In this document: in pieces, positions 1-10,644 of the stretch
Position numbering within the stretch: position 1 is the stretch's first letter
Layout: each line of letters opens with the position of its first letter
DNA from: Mesorhizobium sp.
GTDB lineage: Bacteria > Pseudomonadota > Alphaproteobacteria > Rhizobiales > Rhizobiaceae
Reading direction: 5' to 3'
Assembly: GCA_027492275.1 (NCBI GenBank)
Contig: JAPUFC010000091.1
Span: 78,356 to 142,355 of the forward strand
Length of the DNA: 64,000 nucleotides
Translations under genes and position numbers: made by a program
Notes under the pieces: generated by a model
What the model saw: only the letters and a program-made list of their open reading frames with translations
Told to the model about the DNA's origin: nothing
Database searches by the model: none

Positions 1-185
1 GCATCGCCATCGGGCTGGGGCTCGCCGGCCTCGCCTCCTCGCTGCTGTCGATCCCCTTCGCGCCGAGCGCCGCCGTCATCCTGCTGGCGGTCGGCTTTTC
101 CGCGCTGATCGGCATGGTGTTCGGCTTCTTCCCGGCGCTGCGCGGCGCGCGCCTCGATCCCATCGACGCGCTGCGGCACGAATAG
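1..185 (+). CDS. C-terminal end of an ABC transporter permease (FtsX/MacB-like), partial
   Basis: Only the last 60 or so residues are in the window; the gene enters from the left edge in the frame that starts at base 3. The translation has two hydrophobic stretches around a short polar turn, then the ending FFPALRGARLDPIDALRHE. A GxxPAxxAxxLxPIxALRxE tail is typical of FtsX-fold permeases of the MacB/LolE type, which couple an ATPase to export of lipoproteins, peptides or drugs. The substrate cannot be told from this fragment. The stop codon lies 10 bases from the convergent NUDIX gene, leaving no room for a terminator between them. Confidence 0.75.
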   Translation, partial: IAIGLGLAGLASSLLSIPFAPSAAVILLAVGFSALIGMVFGFFPALRGARLDPIDALRHE

Positions 186-195
186 GCGCGTCCCC

Positions 196-933
196 CTACG
201 GCTGCTTCGAAAAATGCCAGCCCACCAGCGGCCGTATATGCGGCATCAGCCCTTCGGGCGCGTCGTCCGCCGAGCGGATGATCACCGGCCCTTCGATCTC
301 CGGCTCCACCTCGTCGGCCACGAAGGCGCTGATCCGCTCAGCCGCTTCGTCGGCCGTCCACGGCAGGAAAAAGCGCCGCGCCAGAACCGTGCCCTCGCGC
401 ATGCGCACCGCCTGGTAGCCGGCCTCGCGCGGCAGGCCCGACAGGTCGATCCCCGTCTCCTCGCGAACCTCGCGCGCCATGTTGCCGAGCACGTCGACCT
501 GCCCGTCGGCGAAGAAATCCCCCGGCTCGAAGGAGCCCGCCGCGAAGTACACCTTCCCGCCGTTGATCGTATGCCCGCCCATGCGGATCGCCACCAGCGC
601 GCCGTCGCTGGACACCGGCATGGCGTGGGCGAAGCAGTGCGCCGCCGTGCCGGCGCGCGTCGAGCGCCAGAACAGGAAGGTCGAGTAGCGCACCGTGTGG
701 CAGACGCCCGACAGCACGCGGTCGCGCCAGGACAGCCGCGACAACAGCACCATCTCGCCGTCGAACAGGGCGGGCCTGGCGGCGATTTCCCGTTCCCAAT
801 TGGCCGCGATCGCCTCCGCGTTGCCCCGCTCGATCGGATGCGCGGAGGGGTCGAGCCGCACATCGACCGCGTCGACCGGCACCATCGCGCCTTCGGGCAG
901 GCCCTGCCCGATCGCCGCGCCCGGCCCCGCCAT
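196..933 (-). CDS. NUDIX hydrolase domain protein
   Basis: A 245-residue protein with a NUDIX signature in its second half: an upstream Gly/Glu segment (GSFEPGDFF) followed by REVREETGI, the REUxEExGU core that binds divalent metal and hydrolyses nucleoside diphosphate-linked substrates. About 100 residues precede the domain and contain aromatic-rich stretches, so this is larger than a minimal MutT. The start was set at the ATG whose first base is the last base of the TGA of the upstream gene (TGATG), which implies translational coupling; the open frame continues upstream only as a shadow of that gene. The substrate is unknown. Confidence 0.75.
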   Translation of the reverse strand: MAGPGAAIGQGLPEGAMVPVDAVDVRLDPSAHPIERGNAEAIAANWEREIAARPALFDGEMVLLSRLSWRDRVLSGVCHTVRYSTFLFWRSTRAGTAAHCFAHAMPVSSDGALVAIRMGGHTINGGKVYFAAGSFEPGDFFADGQVDVLGNMAREVREETGIDLSGLPREAGYQAVRMREGTVLARRFFLPWTADEAAERISAFVADEVEPEIEGPVIIRSADDAPEGLMPHIRPLVGWHFSKQP

Positions 934-2045
934 CAGGCCATGTCCAGCGTGATCGCCACCGGGCAGTGGTCGGACGCCTTCGGCCTGTCCCAGCCGACGC
1001 GCGGAAAGCGCTCCGCCTCCTGCCCCGGAGGAAAGGGCGTGCGAAAAGGCTGGCCGTTGCGGATGATGTCGGGCACGGCGGTCGCGTTGCGCTTCGCCAA
1101 CGCCGGCGACAGCATGATGTAGTCGAGCTGGCACAGATGCCGCTCCTGCGGCCCGCGCGTGTGATAGAGCGTCCAGCGGTCGATCTCCGGCCGCCGCAGC
1201 ACCGCGTTCTCGCAAAAACCGTCGGCGTAGAGAACATGCAGGCAGGACTGCGGCTCCGCCACCGGCTGGAAGGTGAAGCCGGAAAAGGCGTCGCCGCCGA
1301 CGATCACCCGCTCGGCATAGTCGTTCATGTCGCCGCAGATCACCCAGCGCTTGCCCGCCGCGTGATCCTTGCCGAAGCGGTTCTCGATGATGCGCCGCAC
1401 CGCCTGCGCCTCGGCGATGCGGATCGGCATGGTCGCCTCGCGCCCGTCCATGCCGTTGCGCGGGCCGCCCATCGACTTGAAGTGCACGAGATAGACCGTC
1501 AGCGGCTGGCCGCCGATCCTGAGGTCGATCTCCAGGCAGTCGCGGCGGAAGATGCGCTCGTATGCCTTCTCGCCGACGGCTTCGAGTTGCAGCGTGTGCA
1601 GGCCGAATTCCTCGTAGGTGACATGCGCGTGGCTGGTCATGCGCACGAACTCGATCGGCTGGCCGTGAAAGGTCTTCTCCTTCAGCATGATGGCGACGTC
1701 GATGCCGCGCCCGTCATTGCCGGCGGTGGTGTATTTCTGCCGGTAGCCCTCGCCGATCATCTTGAACAGGTAGCCGTATTCGAAGGCCTTCAGCGCCTCG
1801 ATGTTGTCGACCTCCTGAAGGCACAGAATGTCGGCGCGCGCCGCCGCGATGGCCAGCGCGGTGAGCTGGCGCGTGTCGTCGGCATGCGCGATCGCGCGCG
1901 CCCGCTCCAGCGCCTTGTATTCGGCCTCGTCGGCGATCTCGAACAGCGCCAGCGTGCGGTCCTGGTTGAGCTGGTTTCGATAGCCGGAAAAGTCGAACCG
2001 GCTCATCAGGTTCTCGACGTTGAAGGTGGCGATGCGCAGCGACAT
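933..2045 (-). CDS. Endonuclease/exonuclease/phosphatase family protein
   Basis: A 370-residue protein. It begins MSLRIATFNVENL, the beta-strand plus Asn motif that opens the EEP (DNase I/exonuclease III) fold. LCLQEVDN supplies the metal-binding Glu, CGDMNDY the Asp/Asn pair and SDHCPVAI the C-terminal catalytic Asp-His. All main catalytic landmarks of the family are therefore present. There is no signal peptide, so it is probably cytoplasmic. Members cleave phosphodiesters in nucleic acids, sugars or lipids; the sequence does not say which. It overlaps the NUDIX gene by one base, and the pair probably forms a two-gene unit. The start was placed at the ATG just before the first family strand. 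Confidence 0.8.
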   Translation of the reverse strand: MSLRIATFNVENLMSRFDFSGYRNQLNQDRTLALFEIADEAEYKALERARAIAHADDTRQLTALAIAAARADILCLQEVDNIEALKAFEYGYLFKMIGEGYRQKYTTAGNDGRGIDVAIMLKEKTFHGQPIEFVRMTSHAHVTYEEFGLHTLQLEAVGEKAYERIFRRDCLEIDLRIGGQPLTVYLVHFKSMGGPRNGMDGREATMPIRIAEAQAVRRIIENRFGKDHAAGKRWVICGDMNDYAERVIVGGDAFSGFTFQPVAEPQSCLHVLYADGFCENAVLRRPEIDRWTLYHTRGPQERHLCQLDYIMLSPALAKRNATAVPDIIRNGQPFRTPFPPGQEAERFPRVGWDRPKASDHCPVAITLDMA

Positions 2046-2206
2046 GAAGCGTGTTTGCCCGCATCGCCCGCCGATGACAAGGGACGAGCCGCGTCCGCAT
2101 GGGAACGGCCGCGCCTGGCATGCGTTCATGCCCCATTCACTCCGACGCCGATAAGCCTGACGGCCATCGGGCGGACAGGCAGGCTCGCAACCGTTTCGGG
2201 AGAACG

Positions 2207-2671
2207 ATGATGAAACCGCGATTGGGCACGCTTGCGCGTGCGGGACTTCTGGCGATCGGAATGAGCGGCGCGGCCTATGCCGGCCCGGCGGGCGTGGCGC
2301 CGCTTGCAGAGACGCCGCAACCACTTGCCGTGACGCCGGTTCAGTGGATCTGCGACGGCTCCGCCGGCGGCTCGCCCAGCGCCTGCCGCAACAACGAGAC
2401 GGGCGAGGTGCGCGACAACCGCGACATCCGCAACGGGCGGGTGAACCAGCCGCCCCGCTACGACTACGAGAACGGCCGCCGCGTCCGCAACGACGACTGG
2501 CGCTGGCGCAACTGGGAGCGCGACCGCCGCGACGACGGTCGCTATCGCGTCAACCGCACCCGCGCGCATGTGGCGTGGTGCCAGGACCGGTGGCGCAGCT
2601 ACCGCGCCTACGACAACACCTACCAGCCGGCGCGCGGGCCCCGCAGGCAGTGCGTGTCGCCCTACGGCTGA
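2207..2671 (+). CDS. Secreted BA14K-like small protein
   Basis: A 154-residue protein with an N-terminal signal peptide ending AAYA-GPA, a central Arg/Asn/Asp-rich low-complexity part, and a C-terminal domain HVAWCQDRWRSYRAYDNTY ending in QCVSPYG. The WCxxRxRSYRxxDNTY pattern with a closing CxSPY is the hallmark of the BA14K family, small envelope proteins of Rhizobiales, some reported as immunoreactive or lectin-like in Brucella. Two cysteines flank the conserved domain and could form a disulfide. Start: the ATG after CGGGAGAACG; an immediately following ATG is an equal alternative. It is a single gene ended by a strong hairpin. Confidence 0.7.
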   Translation: MMKPRLGTLARAGLLAIGMSGAAYAGPAGVAPLAETPQPLAVTPVQWICDGSAGGSPSACRNNETGEVRDNRDIRNGRVNQPPRYDYENGRRVRNDDWRWRNWERDRRDDGRYRVNRTRAHVAWCQDRWRSYRAYDNTYQPARGPRRQCVSPYG

Positions 2672-2692
2672 GGCGGCCTGGCGGCTGACACA

Positions 2693-2718
2693 AAAAGGGC
2701 GCCGCGCGGCGCCCTTTT
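2693..2718. terminator. Bidirectional rho-independent terminator
   Basis: A perfect 11-bp inverted repeat AAAAGGGCGCC / GGCGCCCTTTT around the four-base loop GCGC. It has A-runs on one side and T-runs on the other, so it can act in both directions. It lies between the convergent BA14K-like gene and ilvC. Confidence 0.85.
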
Positions 2719-2744
2719 CCTGTCCAAGACGAAGCGGCCGTCTG

Positions 2745-4452
<1,708 letters not shown>

Positions 4453-4500
4453 CGAGGCAATACCCGGAGAAAATGGCGTACCGTACGTTACGGTTCGGCT

Positions 4501-5769
4501 CTATGCGCCAGATCGGCCTGCGATGCAAGGGGCTTCGCCGGCCGCGCGCGACCAGTCCGCCTCCGCCAGGCCGACGGGGCCGAACGGATCGACCAGCGTG
4601 CCCGAGACCATGCCGGCCAGCAGCCGAGGCGCGGGCGGGATCTTCGCCACCGTCGCGACCAGCCGGTCGCGGACGCAAGGCAGGAAGCGCGAGTCGGACT
4701 GGTAGAACGGCGTGAACATCAGCGACAGCGCCTGGAACACCCGCACGTGACGCCGCCGCATCCGCGCATAGAGCGCCAGCGCCTCCGGCACGTCGCGGCC
4801 CAGCGTCAGCGCATGCGACAGCGCAAAAGCGTCCAGCAGCGCCATGTTCGCCCCCTGCCCCAGTTGCGGGCTGGCGGAATGCGCCGCGTCGCCGATGATC
4901 GCCAGCCGCCGGCCGGCGGGAATCGCCAGCGTGTGGTGGCCGTAGCGCGCCAGCGTGAGCTGGTCGAAGCTGTCGATCTGCGCCAGATAAGGCTCGCAGT
5001 CCGGCCAGTAGCCGCGCAGCCGCTGCTTCCAGGCTTCCAACCCCGCCGCCCGCACGGCGTCGGCCATCTCGGGTTTCAGGCTCCAGAAGAGCGCCGCCAT
5101 CGGCTCCGCGCCCATATGCGGCCGGCCGATCGGCAGGACGCCTATCATGACGCCGGCCCCGTCGTAGCGTTGCAGCAGCGCGTGGGCGTCGAAGCCCTCG
5201 CCGCGCCAGCCGAGCGAGGCCCAGAACGCGCCATAGGCCAGCGGCCTCGGCTCGGCCGGGCGCGCGGCGTGCCGGCGCAGCCGCGAGCGCGCGCCGCTGG
5301 CGTCCACCACCAGATCGAACGTGCCGAGACTCCCGCCGCCCGCCGCGAGCGGCACGGCGCGCTCGCCGGCGGACAAGTCCTCGACCGCGATGCCCGTTTC
5401 CAGCGCGATGCCGGCCTCCGTCACCGCCGCGTGCAGCACGGAAAACAGCGCCGCGCGGTGCACGGCGAGCCCGAAGCGCCCGCCCGGCGCGGAATCGTAG
5501 CGCACGTCCAGCACCGTCCTGCCGCTCGGCGCGTCGCGGCCATGCAGCCTGTCGATGCGGCTGCCAAGCGCCTCGATCCTCTCCAAAAGACCGAGATCAG
5601 ACAGCACCGTCAGCCCGGTCGGCTGCAGGATCAGCCCCGACCCGACCGGCGCGGGCGTCGCGAAACGCTCGAACACGGTGACCCTGTGGCCGGCGCGATT
5701 GAGGAGAAGCGCCGCCGCCAGCCCGGCCGGCCCCGCGCCGACGACCGCGATGTCCAGGATTCCCGCCAA
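4501..5769 (-). CDS. FAD-dependent monooxygenase (PHBH/UbiH-like)
   Basis: A protein of about 422 residues with the features of group A aromatic hydroxylases: dinucleotide-binding GAGPAGLAAALLLNRAGHRV followed by an acidic strand end (VFER), an internal DASGARS, and the FAD-ribityl motif IIGDAAHSASPQLGQGAN about two-thirds along. These enzymes use NAD(P)H and O2 to hydroxylate aromatic or polyketide-like substrates; the substrate here is unknown. No ATG lies just before the fold; the best start is a TTG preceded by GGGAGGGGG, and this start is uncertain. It follows kup on the same strand with a 20-base gap, a pairing without obvious functional logic. Confidence 0.8.
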   Translation of the reverse strand: MAGILDIAVVGAGPAGLAAALLLNRAGHRVTVFERFATPAPVGSGLILQPTGLTVLSDLGLLERIEALGSRIDRLHGRDAPSGRTVLDVRYDSAPGGRFGLAVHRAALFSVLHAAVTEAGIALETGIAVEDLSAGERAVPLAAGGGSLGTFDLVVDASGARSRLRRHAARPAEPRPLAYGAFWASLGWRGEGFDAHALLQRYDGAGVMIGVLPIGRPHMGAEPMAALFWSLKPEMADAVRAAGLEAWKQRLRGYWPDCEPYLAQIDSFDQLTLARYGHHTLAIPAGRRLAIIGDAAHSASPQLGQGANMALLDAFALSHALTLGRDVPEALALYARMRRRHVRVFQALSLMFTPFYQSDSRFLPCVRDRLVATVAKIPPAPRLLAGMVSGTLVDPFGPVGLAEADWSRAAGEAPCIAGRSGA

Positions 5770-5789
5770 ACCCCCTCCCGCCCGTAGCC

Positions 5790-7715
5790 TCAGACGGCGA
5801 CCTGCGTGCCGATCTCCACGACGCGTCCGGTCGGTATCTGGAAATATTCCGTCGCGTCGGCCGCCGTTCCGGCCAGCGAGATGAACAGCCGGTCCTGCCA
5901 CAGCGGCAGCCGGGAGTTGGGCGACGGCTTCAGCGAGCGCCGCGACAGGAAGAAGGACGTCGTCATGATGTCGAACTTCCAGCCCTGCCTGCGGCAGATC
6001 GCCATGGCGCGCGGGATGTTGGGCTGCTCCATGTAGCCGAAGGTCAGCGTCACGCGCATGAACAGCTCGTTCAGCGGCTCGACCTTGACGCGTTCGGCCT
6101 CGGGCACGCGCGGCGTCTGCTCGGTCACCACGCTGAGGATGACGTTGCGCTCGTGCAGCGCCTTGTAGTGCTTGAGGCTGTGCATCAGCGAGGTCGGCGC
6201 GCTGAACGGATCGCTGGTCAGGAACACCGCCGTTCCGGGCACGATCGTCGGCGGCTTGCGGGCAAGGTTCGTCGACAGCACCTCCAGCGGCACCTCGCTG
6301 CGGCGCGTCTTCTCGAAAAGCTGGCGCGAGCCGCGCATCCACGTCCACATCACCAGCCCGACGCTGCCCGCCACCGCCAGCGAGGCCCAGCCGCCGTCGA
6401 ACACCTTGACGATGTTGGAGGCGAAGAAGCCGATGTCGATGGTGCCGAACAGCGCCGTCAGCGCCGCCGCCATCCACAGCGGCCATTTCCAGATCCGCGT
6501 CATGACGACGAACAGCAGGATCGTCGTCATGAGCATGTTGCCGGTCACCGAGATGCCGTAGGCCGACGCCAGCTCGCTGGATTCGCCGAAGCCGACCACC
6601 AGCATCATCACCGTCAGCGCCAGCAGCAGGTTCACGCGCGGCATGTAGATCTGGCCCGACTGCGTTTCGGACGTGTGCAGGATGGTGAGGCGCGGTAGCA
6701 TGTTCAGCTGCACCGCCTGCCGCGTCAGCGAGAAAGCGCCCGAGATCACCGCCTGGCTGGCGATGACGGTGGCGGCCGTGGCCAGCACCACCATCGGGAT
6801 CAGCGCCCAGCCCTGGTTCATCTCGAAGAAGGGATGGCCGACCACCCCGCCGCGCGACAGCACGAAGGCGCCCTGCCCGAAATAGTTGAGGAGCAGGCAG
6901 GGGAACACGATCCACAGCCAGGCCCGCACGATCGGCTTGCGGCCGAAATGGCCGAGATCGGCATAGAGCGCCTCCGCCCCCGTGACGGTCAGGAAGATCG
7001 CTCCGACCGTGACGAAGGCAACTTCCGGCGCGTGCCGCAGAAAGCCGATGATATGCAGCGGGTTCAGCGCTGAGAGTATCTGCGGCGCGTCGACGATATG
7101 GACGAGGCCCGACAGGCCGATGCTGGCGAACCACAGCAGAGTCACCGGTCCGAACACCGCCGCCACGCCGCCCGTGCCGAAGCGTTGCACGGCGAACAGG
7201 ACGGCGAGGATCACCAGCGTCAGCGGCACGACATAGGCGTCGAGATCCGGCGCGATGACTTCGAGACCCTCGACGGCGGACAAGACCGAGATCGCCGGGG
7301 TGATCACCGCGTCGCCGTAGAACAGCGCCGCGCCCAGTATGCCGATGGCCAGGATCGAGACGGGACGGCCGCGGAAGCTGCCGCGCGCCAGCGCCATCAG
7401 CGACAGCGTGCCGCCCTCGCCGCGGTTGTCGGCCCTGAGCACGAAGAAGACGTATTTGACGGTGACGATCAGCGCCAGCGACCAAACGGCGAGCGACAGC
7501 ACGCCATAGATGCGTTCCGGCGTCGCCGGCAATTTCCCGGAGGACGCGATCAGCGCCTCGCGCAAGGCATAGATCGGGCTGGTGCCGATGTCGCCGTAGA
7601 CCACGCCGAGCGCGCCGAGCATCAAGGCCGCCGGCCTGCTTCCCGCTGTCTCGCTTCCGGTTTCCGACGCCCGGCTTGTGGCCTTGACGTCCCGATAGCT
7701 GCCGCTCGCGGCCAT
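5790..7715 (-). CDS. kup: Low-affinity potassium transporter Kup
   Basis: A 641-residue integral membrane protein of the KUP/HAK/KT family, which imports K+ with H+. The family signature GVVYGDIGTSPIYALRE is present near the N terminus, along with ADNRGEGG between the first helices and about twelve hydrophobic segments. A soluble C-terminal domain of about 170 residues follows. The start ATG is preceded by CGGAG eight bases away; an upstream extension of 30 residues is possible but lacks family support. A weak promoter-like TTGTTA-N17-TAGAGC lies in the 106-base gap to pdxJ. That gap also holds the imperfect palindrome TGGTTCCCGAACCA. Confidence 0.95.
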   Translation of the reverse strand: MAASGSYRDVKATSRASETGSETAGSRPAALMLGALGVVYGDIGTSPIYALREALIASSGKLPATPERIYGVLSLAVWSLALIVTVKYVFFVLRADNRGEGGTLSLMALARGSFRGRPVSILAIGILGAALFYGDAVITPAISVLSAVEGLEVIAPDLDAYVVPLTLVILAVLFAVQRFGTGGVAAVFGPVTLLWFASIGLSGLVHIVDAPQILSALNPLHIIGFLRHAPEVAFVTVGAIFLTVTGAEALYADLGHFGRKPIVRAWLWIVFPCLLLNYFGQGAFVLSRGGVVGHPFFEMNQGWALIPMVVLATAATVIASQAVISGAFSLTRQAVQLNMLPRLTILHTSETQSGQIYMPRVNLLLALTVMMLVVGFGESSELASAYGISVTGNMLMTTILLFVVMTRIWKWPLWMAAALTALFGTIDIGFFASNIVKVFDGGWASLAVAGSVGLVMWTWMRGSRQLFEKTRRSEVPLEVLSTNLARKPPTIVPGTAVFLTSDPFSAPTSLMHSLKHYKALHERNVILSVVTEQTPRVPEAERVKVEPLNELFMRVTLTFGYMEQPNIPRAMAICRRQGWKFDIMTTSFFLSRRSLKPSPNSRLPLWQDRLFISLAGTAADATEYFQIPTGRVVEIGTQVAV

Positions 7716-7821
7716 GAAATGCACTCCGAATGAAGCGCGGGGGGCTCTACGCTTGTTGCAGCGCAATAACAAATGCCGTCTTGGCGTGGCTGGTTCCCGA
7801 ACCATGCGCTGAACGCAGGGC

Positions 7822-8568
7822 TTATATGCGCCAGCCTGCCGAAAAAAGGAAACGCCGCACGGTTTCCGCCATCCCGAATTCGAGCGCCGCCGCCGTCAGG
7901 CCGTGCCCGATCGACACTTCCGCCAGAAAGGGAATTTTGCTGGCCAGCGGCTCGAGATTCTCGATCGTCAAATCATGCCCGGCATTGACGCCGAGCCCGG
8001 CGGCGCGCGCCGCCTCGGCGGTTTCCGCCAGCGAATCCAGCGCCTTGCCGGCCTTTGCGGAATCGGGACGCGAACCGCCGTAGGGTCCGGTGTAGAGCTC
8101 GATACGATCCGCGCCCGTGTCGCGGGCCGCGGGCACGATGTCGCGGTCGGCATCGCAGAACAGCGATACGCGCATGCCGCGCTTCCTCAGCCGCGCCACG
8201 ATCGGCTTCAGCCACGCGCCCTGGGCGGAAAAATCCCAGCCATGGTCGGAGGTCGGCTGCGAGGGATCGTCCGGCACCAGCGTCACCTGATCGGGCTGGT
8301 TGCGCTCCACGAGATCGAGGAAGTCTTCGGTCGGATAGCCCTCGATGTTGAACTCGGCCTGCGGGAACGCGTCGTCGATCAGCGCGCGCAACGCCGGCAG
8401 GTCGGAAAAGCGCGTGTGGCGCTGGTCGGGACGCGGGTGCACGGTCAGCCCGTGCGCGCCCGCCGCCAGCGCGATCCGCCCGAGATGCGTGACGCTCGGC
8501 CAGGGCAGGTCGCGGCGGTTCCGCAGCAGCGCCACGGCGTTGAGGTTGACCGAAAGCTTCGCGGGCAT
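7822..8568 (-). CDS. pdxJ: Pyridoxine 5'-phosphate synthase
   Basis: A 248-residue TIM-barrel protein that joins 1-deoxyxylulose 5-phosphate with aminoacetone 3-phosphate in the DXP-dependent pathway to vitamin B6. Seen: [15 protein letters not shown] at the N terminus, [37 protein letters not shown] and the C-terminal [14 protein letters not shown]. These loops carry the conserved phosphate- and substrate-binding residues of PdxJ. The start was set at MPAKLSVN, the family-like N terminus; the open frame extends 22 codons further. It is transcribed leftward toward kup and is divergent from the SpoIIAA-like gene, with a 105-base shared upstream region. Confidence 0.95.
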   Translation of the reverse strand: MPAKLSVNLNAVALLRNRRDLPWPSVTHLGRIALAAGAHGLTVHPRPDQRHTRFSDLPALRALIDDAFPQAEFNIEGYPTEDFLDLVERNQPDQVTLVPDDPSQPTSDHGWDFSAQGAWLKPIVARLRKRGMRVSLFCDADRDIVPAARDTGADRIELYTGPYGGSRPDSAKAGKALDSLAETAEAARAAGLGVNAGHDLTIENLEPLASKIPFLAEVSIGHGLTAAALEFGMAETVRRFLFSAGWRI

Positions 8569-8673
8569 GGCAGGTTTCCAGGCTGGTCGAAGGCTCTCAT
8601 AGACCGTCGCGCGGGAACCGACATCCCTTTTCATGTGTTGCTGCCATCACGAAGCGTCGCGAGAAGGAAAGCC

Positions 8674-9075
8674 ATGCCGCTCCACAAGCTCGATCCCGTT
8701 CCCGCGGTGCGCCGCGTCGAGACGAACCGCGCGGACTGCCTGGCGCTGGACATCGTCGGCCATGTGTCGGCCGCCGACGTCGAAAACCTCATCGGCCTGC
8801 TCGAAGGCGCGTTCACCCTGCACGAGGAGATCGACCTCCTGATCCGCGTCACGGAGCCGGACGGCGTCGACTGGTCGGACGTGCCGGACACGACGGTTGC
8901 CGAGGGACGCCGGGAGACGAAACGTCACCTGCGGCGCATGGCGGCCGTGGGCGACCCGGCATGGACCGACCGCATCCGGCGGCTGTTCGTCAGCGAGCGC
9001 GACGCCGAGATTCGCCACTTCACCGTCGAGGAGGAAGCCGAAGCCTGGGCATGGATCGACGCGCGCCCGGCCTGA
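8674..9075 (+). CDS. SpoIIAA/STAS-like protein (DUF3478 type)
   Basis: A 133-residue soluble protein. The pattern of a beta strand with LALDIVGHVSAADVENL, a central DLLIRV strand, and a C-terminal FTVEEEAEAWAWIDA matches the SpoIIAA-like family (PF11964 type). Those proteins share the anti-sigma-antagonist fold but usually lack its phosphorylated serine. No function can be assigned. The start ATG follows AGAAGGAAAGCC. It is a single gene, convergent with the RecD-like helicase 15 bases away. Confidence 0.65.
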   Translation: MPLHKLDPVPAVRRVETNRADCLALDIVGHVSAADVENLIGLLEGAFTLHEEIDLLIRVTEPDGVDWSDVPDTTVAEGRRETKRHLRRMAAVGDPAWTDRIRRLFVSERDAEIRHFTVEEEAEAWAWIDARPA

Positions 9076-9090
9076 GCGGCGAATCCCGCC

Positions 9091-10218
9091 TTACCGCACG
9101 ATCGTCAGCCGTTCCGCCGCCCGGGTTATCGCCGTGTAGAGCCAGCGCTGGCGCGTGTCCTTGAACGCAAAACTCTCGTCGAACAGCACCACCTCGTTCC
9201 ACTGCGAGCCCTGCGCCTTGTGCACGGTAAGCGCATAGCCGTAGTCGAAATCGTCGAAGCGTTTCTTCTGCTGCCACGGAATTTCCTCGTCCGGGTTCTC
9301 GAAGGCGGCCTTGAGCAGCTTGATCTTCGCCACGCCCCGGTCGGGGTCGTCCTCCTCCGGCGACACCAGGAGGTTGATGCCGGGCTTTACCGTCTCGCGC
9401 GACGAGGTCATCACCTTCCACAGCGACCCGTTCAGCAGTCCCTTGGCGGGATCGTTGCGCAGACACACCAGCTTGTCGCCCGCCTGGGGATAGTCGGCGG
9501 AGAAGCCTTTCAGCTCGCGCAGCCGCTGGTTGTAGCGCCGCCGCGTCCGGTTCGTGCCGACGAGAACCTGGTCGGCGGCCAGGACGAGGTCCTGGTTGAC
9601 CTCGTCGCGGCCGATCACGCGCGCCGTGCCGTAGTCGCCGCGCGCGACCTCGCGCCCCTCGCGCACGTCGAGCGCCAGCCGGATGATCGGGTTGTCGCGC
9701 GCCTGCCTGTGGATTTCGGTGAGCAAATAGTCCGGCTCGTGGTCGGTGAAGAAGCCGCCGCCGGAGATCGGCGGAAGCTGTCCCGGATCGCCCAGCACCA
9801 GGATCGGCGTGCCGAACGTCATCAGGTCGCGGCCGAGCTGCTCGTCGACCATCGAGCATTCGTCGACGACGATCAGCTTGGCGCGCGCCACCGGGCTTTG
9901 CCGGTTGAGCGAGAAGGTCGGCGACATCGAGGTCTTGCCCGTCGTCTCGTCCTCCACCGCCTCCTCGCCGCGCGGCCGGTAGATCAGCGAATGAAGCGTA
10001 CGCGCGTTGGTCGCGCCCTTGGAGCGCAGCACCTGCGCCGCCTTGCCGGTGAAGGCGGCGAACTGCACCTGCCCGTCGATATGGCTGGCGAAATGGCGCG
10101 CGAGCGTCGTCTTGCCGGTGCCGGCATAGCCGAACAGACGGAAGATTTGCGGCCGGCCGCTCTTCAGCCAGTCGGCGACCGCCTTCAGCGCGGCATCTTG
10201 TTGGGGGGAGAATTCCAT
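9091..10218 (-). CDS. RecD/Dda-like superfamily 1 DNA helicase (ATP-dependent)
   Basis: A 375-residue helicase. Visible motifs in order: Walker A GYAGTGKTT (residues 30-38), motif Ia FAAFTGKAA, motif II VVDECSM, motif III LGDPGQLPP, motif V/VI TVHKAQGSQ and YTAITRA. It is short for RecD or RecD2 (which have N-terminal or beta-hairpin extensions) and resembles the stand-alone ATP-binding exonuclease-like proteins of Rhizobiales, closer to phage Dda. It probably unwinds DNA with 5'-3' polarity, but no RecB or RecC partners or nuclease domain are seen nearby. It lies between the SpoIIAA-like gene and the vapBC module; the vapC stop is 39 bases upstream. Confidence 0.85.
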   Translation of the reverse strand: MEFSPQQDAALKAVADWLKSGRPQIFRLFGYAGTGKTTLARHFASHIDGQVQFAAFTGKAAQVLRSKGATNARTLHSLIYRPRGEEAVEDETTGKTSMSPTFSLNRQSPVARAKLIVVDECSMVDEQLGRDLMTFGTPILVLGDPGQLPPISGGGFFTDHEPDYLLTEIHRQARDNPIIRLALDVREGREVARGDYGTARVIGRDEVNQDLVLAADQVLVGTNRTRRRYNQRLRELKGFSADYPQAGDKLVCLRNDPAKGLLNGSLWKVMTSSRETVKPGINLLVSPEEDDPDRGVAKIKLLKAAFENPDEEIPWQQKKRFDDFDYGYALTVHKAQGSQWNEVVLFDESFAFKDTRQRWLYTAITRAAERLTIVR

Positions 10219-10257
10219 CAGACCGACAGACAGGATTCGCGGATCGACCGCAAGCGC

Positions 10258-10644
10258 TCACGCCAGATCGGTCTGGGCGAAGTCGTTGCCCTTGTAGAGA
10301 AGTTGCACGCCCTTGCTTTTGGCAATGGCATAGGAAAAACAGTCGCCCATATTGAGCCGCGCGGGATGGCCACTGCCCTTTCCATAGCGGTCGCGCGCGA
10401 CCACCAGCTCCACCAACACGTCTTCCTCGATGGCGACGACCTCTATGCGGGCCTCGCGGACGAGACGCATGACCTCCGTCAGCGCCGAAGCACAGCTACC
10501 CGTCAATTCCCTAACTGCCAATGTAGCCTCGAAAACTGAAACCACCGATGTGAAGCACTCCGCGACCTCAATCTTGCGGACAAAATCTCGCCGCTCGGGC
10601 TCGTCTGCAAGAATGCAGACAAGTGCGGAAGCATCCACATACAT
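10258..10644 (-). CDS. vapC: VapC-type PIN domain toxin
   Basis: A 128-residue PIN-fold RNase. The N-terminal MYVDASALVCIL supplies the first acidic residue, EATLAV the conserved Glu, and GDCFSYAIAKSKG the third and fourth acidic positions. The closing LLYKGNDFAQTDL is typical of VapC. PIN toxins cut tRNA or rRNA at single sites when freed from antitoxin. The ATG overlaps the stop of vapB as TGATG, the usual coupled arrangement. Base composition is visibly lower in GC than the surrounding genes, consistent with acquisition by transfer. Confidence 0.9.
   Translation of the reverse strand: MYVDASALVCILADEPERRDFVRKIEVAECFTSVVSVFEATLAVRELTGSCASALTEVMRLVREARIEVVAIEEDVLVELVVARDRYGKGSGHPARLNMGDCFSYAIAKSKGVQLLYKGNDFAQTDLA

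Noticed and set aside
7799..7814. GAAC...GAAC near pdxJ that resembles an SOS box.
   Set aside because: The spacing is eight bases (GAAC-CATGCGCT-GAAC), not seven, and the site is next to the pdxJ stop codon.
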